Shown here piece after piece: positions 62,125-64,000 of a DNA stretch of 64,000 bases. Each line of letters starts with the position of its first letter. Within the stretch, counting starts at the first letter, position 1. The notes below the pieces were generated by a model that saw nothing but the letters and a program-made list of their open reading frames with translations, was not told the DNA's origin and searched no databases. This stretch comes from Alkaliphilus metalliredigens QYMF (GTDB lineage Bacteria; Bacillota; Clostridia; Peptostreptococcales; Natronincolaceae): contig NC_009633.1 of assembly GCF_000016985.1 (NCBI RefSeq), positions 1,116,001-1,180,000 of the forward strand, read 5' to 3'. The position numbers and the translations under genes are program-made.

Positions 62125-62322
62125 CTTAACCCCCATAAAAATATAATAAAAAATTGTTAATATAAAAAAGTGTATCCTGAGATACTTCTTTCTTTGAAGC
62201 TTAACGTTATAATCTCTTTATAGTATAGCTGAAAATGATTATCAAAGTCAATAAATTCAAATAGGTATGATTTTCTATCAAGTTTTTTCACTGAATAAGA
62301 ACTAGAAAAGGGAGGTTTCATT
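62125..62322. promoter_or_regulatory. Divergent control region of the Crp/Fnr and activase genes
   Basis: A TATAAT at 62208-62213 has no good -35 partner. A GTATC-CTGA-GATAC inverted repeat lies at 62172-62185 and could be a regulator site. No other feature is clear. Confidence 0.4.
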
Positions 62323-64000
62323 TTGTATAGCTTAGGAATTGATGTAGGCTATTCTGCCATTAAATTTGTATTAATCAATAAGGAACTTCAAATAATTGAT
62401 CGCACCTACATTTTACACAAAGGGAGAATAAAGGAAGAAATAGGACAATACTTTACAAAAATAATCAGTCAATATGGATCTGAAAATATAAACTATGGGG
62501 CCGCCACAGGTCAGGGAAGTAAATTCATCTCAGAAAAGCAAGGAATCACATGGATTAATGAAGTCACTTCATTGGTAGAGGGTAGCTGGCGTGTCCACCC
62601 TGATGTGAATACTGTTATTGAAATTGGAGGACAAAGTTCAAAATATATTACAAACATGAATCAATCAGACAAATCCAATATGAAAATTTCCATCAATTCA
62701 AATTGTTCAGCTGGTACCGGCTCCTTTATTGAGGAACAGGTATCCAGGTTAGATATTAAGTTAGAAGACTATTCAAAGTATACTGAAGAGGCTACCTTTA
62801 TACCCAGGATAGCCGGTAGATGTAGCGTGTTTGCTAAAACCGATATCATACACCATCAGCAAGAGGGAACAGATGCAAAGGATATATTACTTGGTCTGGC
62901 ATATGCCTTGGTAAAAAACTATCGAGCCAATGTCATTAAGAGAAGTTCAATTCAAAAACCAATATTGTTTACGGGAGGAGTTGCTTATAACAAAGCAATT
63001 ATAGAAGCCCTAAGAGAGACCCTTAAGCTTAATGAGGAAGATGTGGTTGTACCAGAGGACTGTGGAAATGTTGCGGCATTAGGAGCGGCGATTATTGCAA
63101 TGCGAGACAAAATATCTATTGATTTATCCAAAGTACAAATAATCATTGAAAACACTGAAAGTAAATTGAGTTTTATTGAGGATACTGTTACTTTTCCTCC
63201 CTTAAATCAATATGGTAAAAATGATAGTCTAAATAAACATGACTGTAAGAATGTGGGCTTAGAATCTGAGATTAGTGGTTATATTGGACTTGATATAGGT
63301 TCTACCAGTACCAATGTTCTTCTGATGGACCAAGCGAATCATGTGATTGCATTTAAGTACTTAAGGACCTTAGGAGATCCCATTGAAGCAGTTAGAAAAG
63401 GACTTTTGGAAATTAAAAAGGACATGGGAAAAGAAATTAAGGTTTTGGGAGTAGGAGCAACGGGCTCGGGGAGATATATGGCAGGTGATTTTGTAGGGGC
63501 CGATGTCATCATAGATGAAATCACTGCCCAAGCAAAGGCTGCCTATAGCATAGATAAAGAAGTGGATACAATAATCGAAATCGGAGGACAGGACTCTAAG
63601 TTTATTAAGCTAGAGAATGGAATTGTTTCAGATTTTGAGATGAATAAAATTTGTGCTGCTGGAACTGGATCATTTATTGAAGAACAAGCAAAAAAACTCA
63701 ATATTCCCATTAGCGAGTTCGGAGCCTTAGCCCTCAGCTCACAAAATCCTGTGGACTTAGGGGACCGATGTACAGTGTTTATTGAAACAAATGTCGCTGC
63801 CAGTATGAGTCAAGAAGCAAAAATTGAAGACATTGCAGCGGGATTATCCTACTCAATTGTAAAAAATTATTTAAATAAAGTAGTGGGTAAAAAAGAGATT
63901 GGTAAAAAGGTGTTTTTCCAGGGAGGGGTAGCCCATAATCAAGCTGTTGTGAATGCCTTTAGATCCATATTAGGTAAACAAGTAGAAGTACCGGATTTTT
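62323..64000 (+). CDS. 2-hydroxyacyl-CoA dehydratase activase-like protein, tandem ATPase domains (partial)
   Basis: The gene starts at TTG 62323 after GGGAGG and is open to the end of the window (559 codons plus one base). It contains two BcrAD/BadFG ASKHA ATPase domains in tandem: the first with LGIDVGYSAIKF, SAGTGSFIEEQ and GGVAYNKAI, the second (about 325 on) with IGLDIGSTSTNV, EIGGQDSKF, CAAGTGSFIEEQ and GGVAHNQAV. Such two-domain proteins are usually about 1400 residues, with DUF2229 and further regions. They resemble activators that use ATP to inject an electron into dehydratases. Confidence 0.9.
   Translation, partial: MYSLGIDVGYSAIKFVLINKELQIIDRTYILHKGRIKEEIGQYFTKIISQYGSENINYGAATGQGSKFISEKQGITWINEVTSLVEGSWRVHPDVNTVIEIGGQSSKYITNMNQSDKSNMKISINSNCSAGTGSFIEEQVSRLDIKLEDYSKYTEEATFIPRIAGRCSVFAKTDIIHHQQEGTDAKDILLGLAYALVKNYRANVIKRSSIQKPILFTGGVAYNKAIIEALRETLKLNEEDVVVPEDCGNVAALGAAIIAMRDKISIDLSKVQIIIENTESKLSFIEDTVTFPPLNQYGKNDSLNKHDCKNVGLESEISGYIGLDIGSTSTNVLLMDQANHVIAFKYLRTLGDPIEAVRKGLLEIKKDMGKEIKVLGVGATGSGRYMAGDFVGADVIIDEITAQAKAAYSIDKEVDTIIEIGGQDSKFIKLENGIVSDFEMNKICAAGTGSFIEEQAKKLNIPISEFGALALSSQNPVDLGDRCTVFIETNVAASMSQEAKIEDIAAGLSYSIVKNYLNKVVGKKEIGKKVFFQGGVAHNQAVVNAFRSILGKQVEVPDF

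Noticed and set aside
1-64000. tRNA or rRNA genes
   Set aside because: I saw no GTTCRANTC-type arms with a matching acceptor stem and no rRNA segments; a tRNAscan run would settle this.

Overview
The window looks like the chromosome of a low-GC, spore-forming, anaerobic Firmicute of the Clostridia. The inference rests on LonB next to LonA, a trp operon behind a T-box, rubredoxin, a BFD-like iron-sulfur protein, a gamma-SASP-like protein, a tandem-domain acyl-CoA dehydratase activase and AGGAGG-type ribosome sites. Gene content and metal genes resemble Alkaliphilus, but this was not checked against any database. I see no tRNA, rRNA or CRISPR.

Layout. 1-10.2 kb: end of a LacI-type regulator, then protein quality control (tig, clpP, clpX; lonB; lonA, engB), with a divergent two-gene chromate transporter between clpX and lonB. 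10.2-19.8 kb: aromatic biosynthesis (aroQ, aroE), an EamA transporter, then trpEGDCFBA behind a tryptophan T-box with one Stem I and two T-box/terminator modules. 19.8-28.8 kb: rubredoxin, M29 aminopeptidase, SIMPL protein, BFD-like protein, YczE-like membrane protein, GH18 protein, an ADP-ribosylglycohydrolase-like/TPR fusion lacking the usual metal motifs, an MFS transporter and a CC-motif protein. 28.8-32.5 kb: a hairpin-rich intergenic element, then a copper locus (CsoR-type operator, 48-aa Cys-rich membrane peptide, CopA) and a Met-rich exported protein. 32.5-35.6 kb: degenerate accessory DNA with a C39-like peptidase gene lacking its start and relics of at least three transposase types. 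35.6-39.1 kb: a two-component system whose sensor has a Met-rich external loop, and a YibE/F protein. 39.1-44.9 kb: a SASP-like gene, a CYTH-like/Ppx pair and a TctCBA tricarboxylate transporter. 44.9-47.5 kb: a small gene hit by an IS1634-type element that made a 94-bp target duplication. 47.5-52 kb: a MarR/MATE pair sharing a 28-bp palindrome, small proteins, and an iron-regulated group (DUF3793, 38-aa Cys-rich peptide, flavodoxin) with two Fur-like boxes. 52-60.3 kb: a cobalamin riboswitch, then a nickel/peptide-type ABC operon with its own promoter that continues into a MATE exporter and an M14-type deacylase. 60.4-64 kb: CGGC-domain protein, cupin, Crp/Fnr regulator, and the first part of a large acyl-CoA dehydratase activase that runs off the window.

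Most noteworthy: the trp leader, where one antiterminator 5' strand can pair with either T-box and a perfect 13-nt complementarity could swap them; the cobalamin riboswitch apparently cut off from any gene; the ABC/MATE/deacylase operon; the metal-motif-less ADP-ribosylglycohydrolase/TPR fusion; and the IS1634-type insertion.
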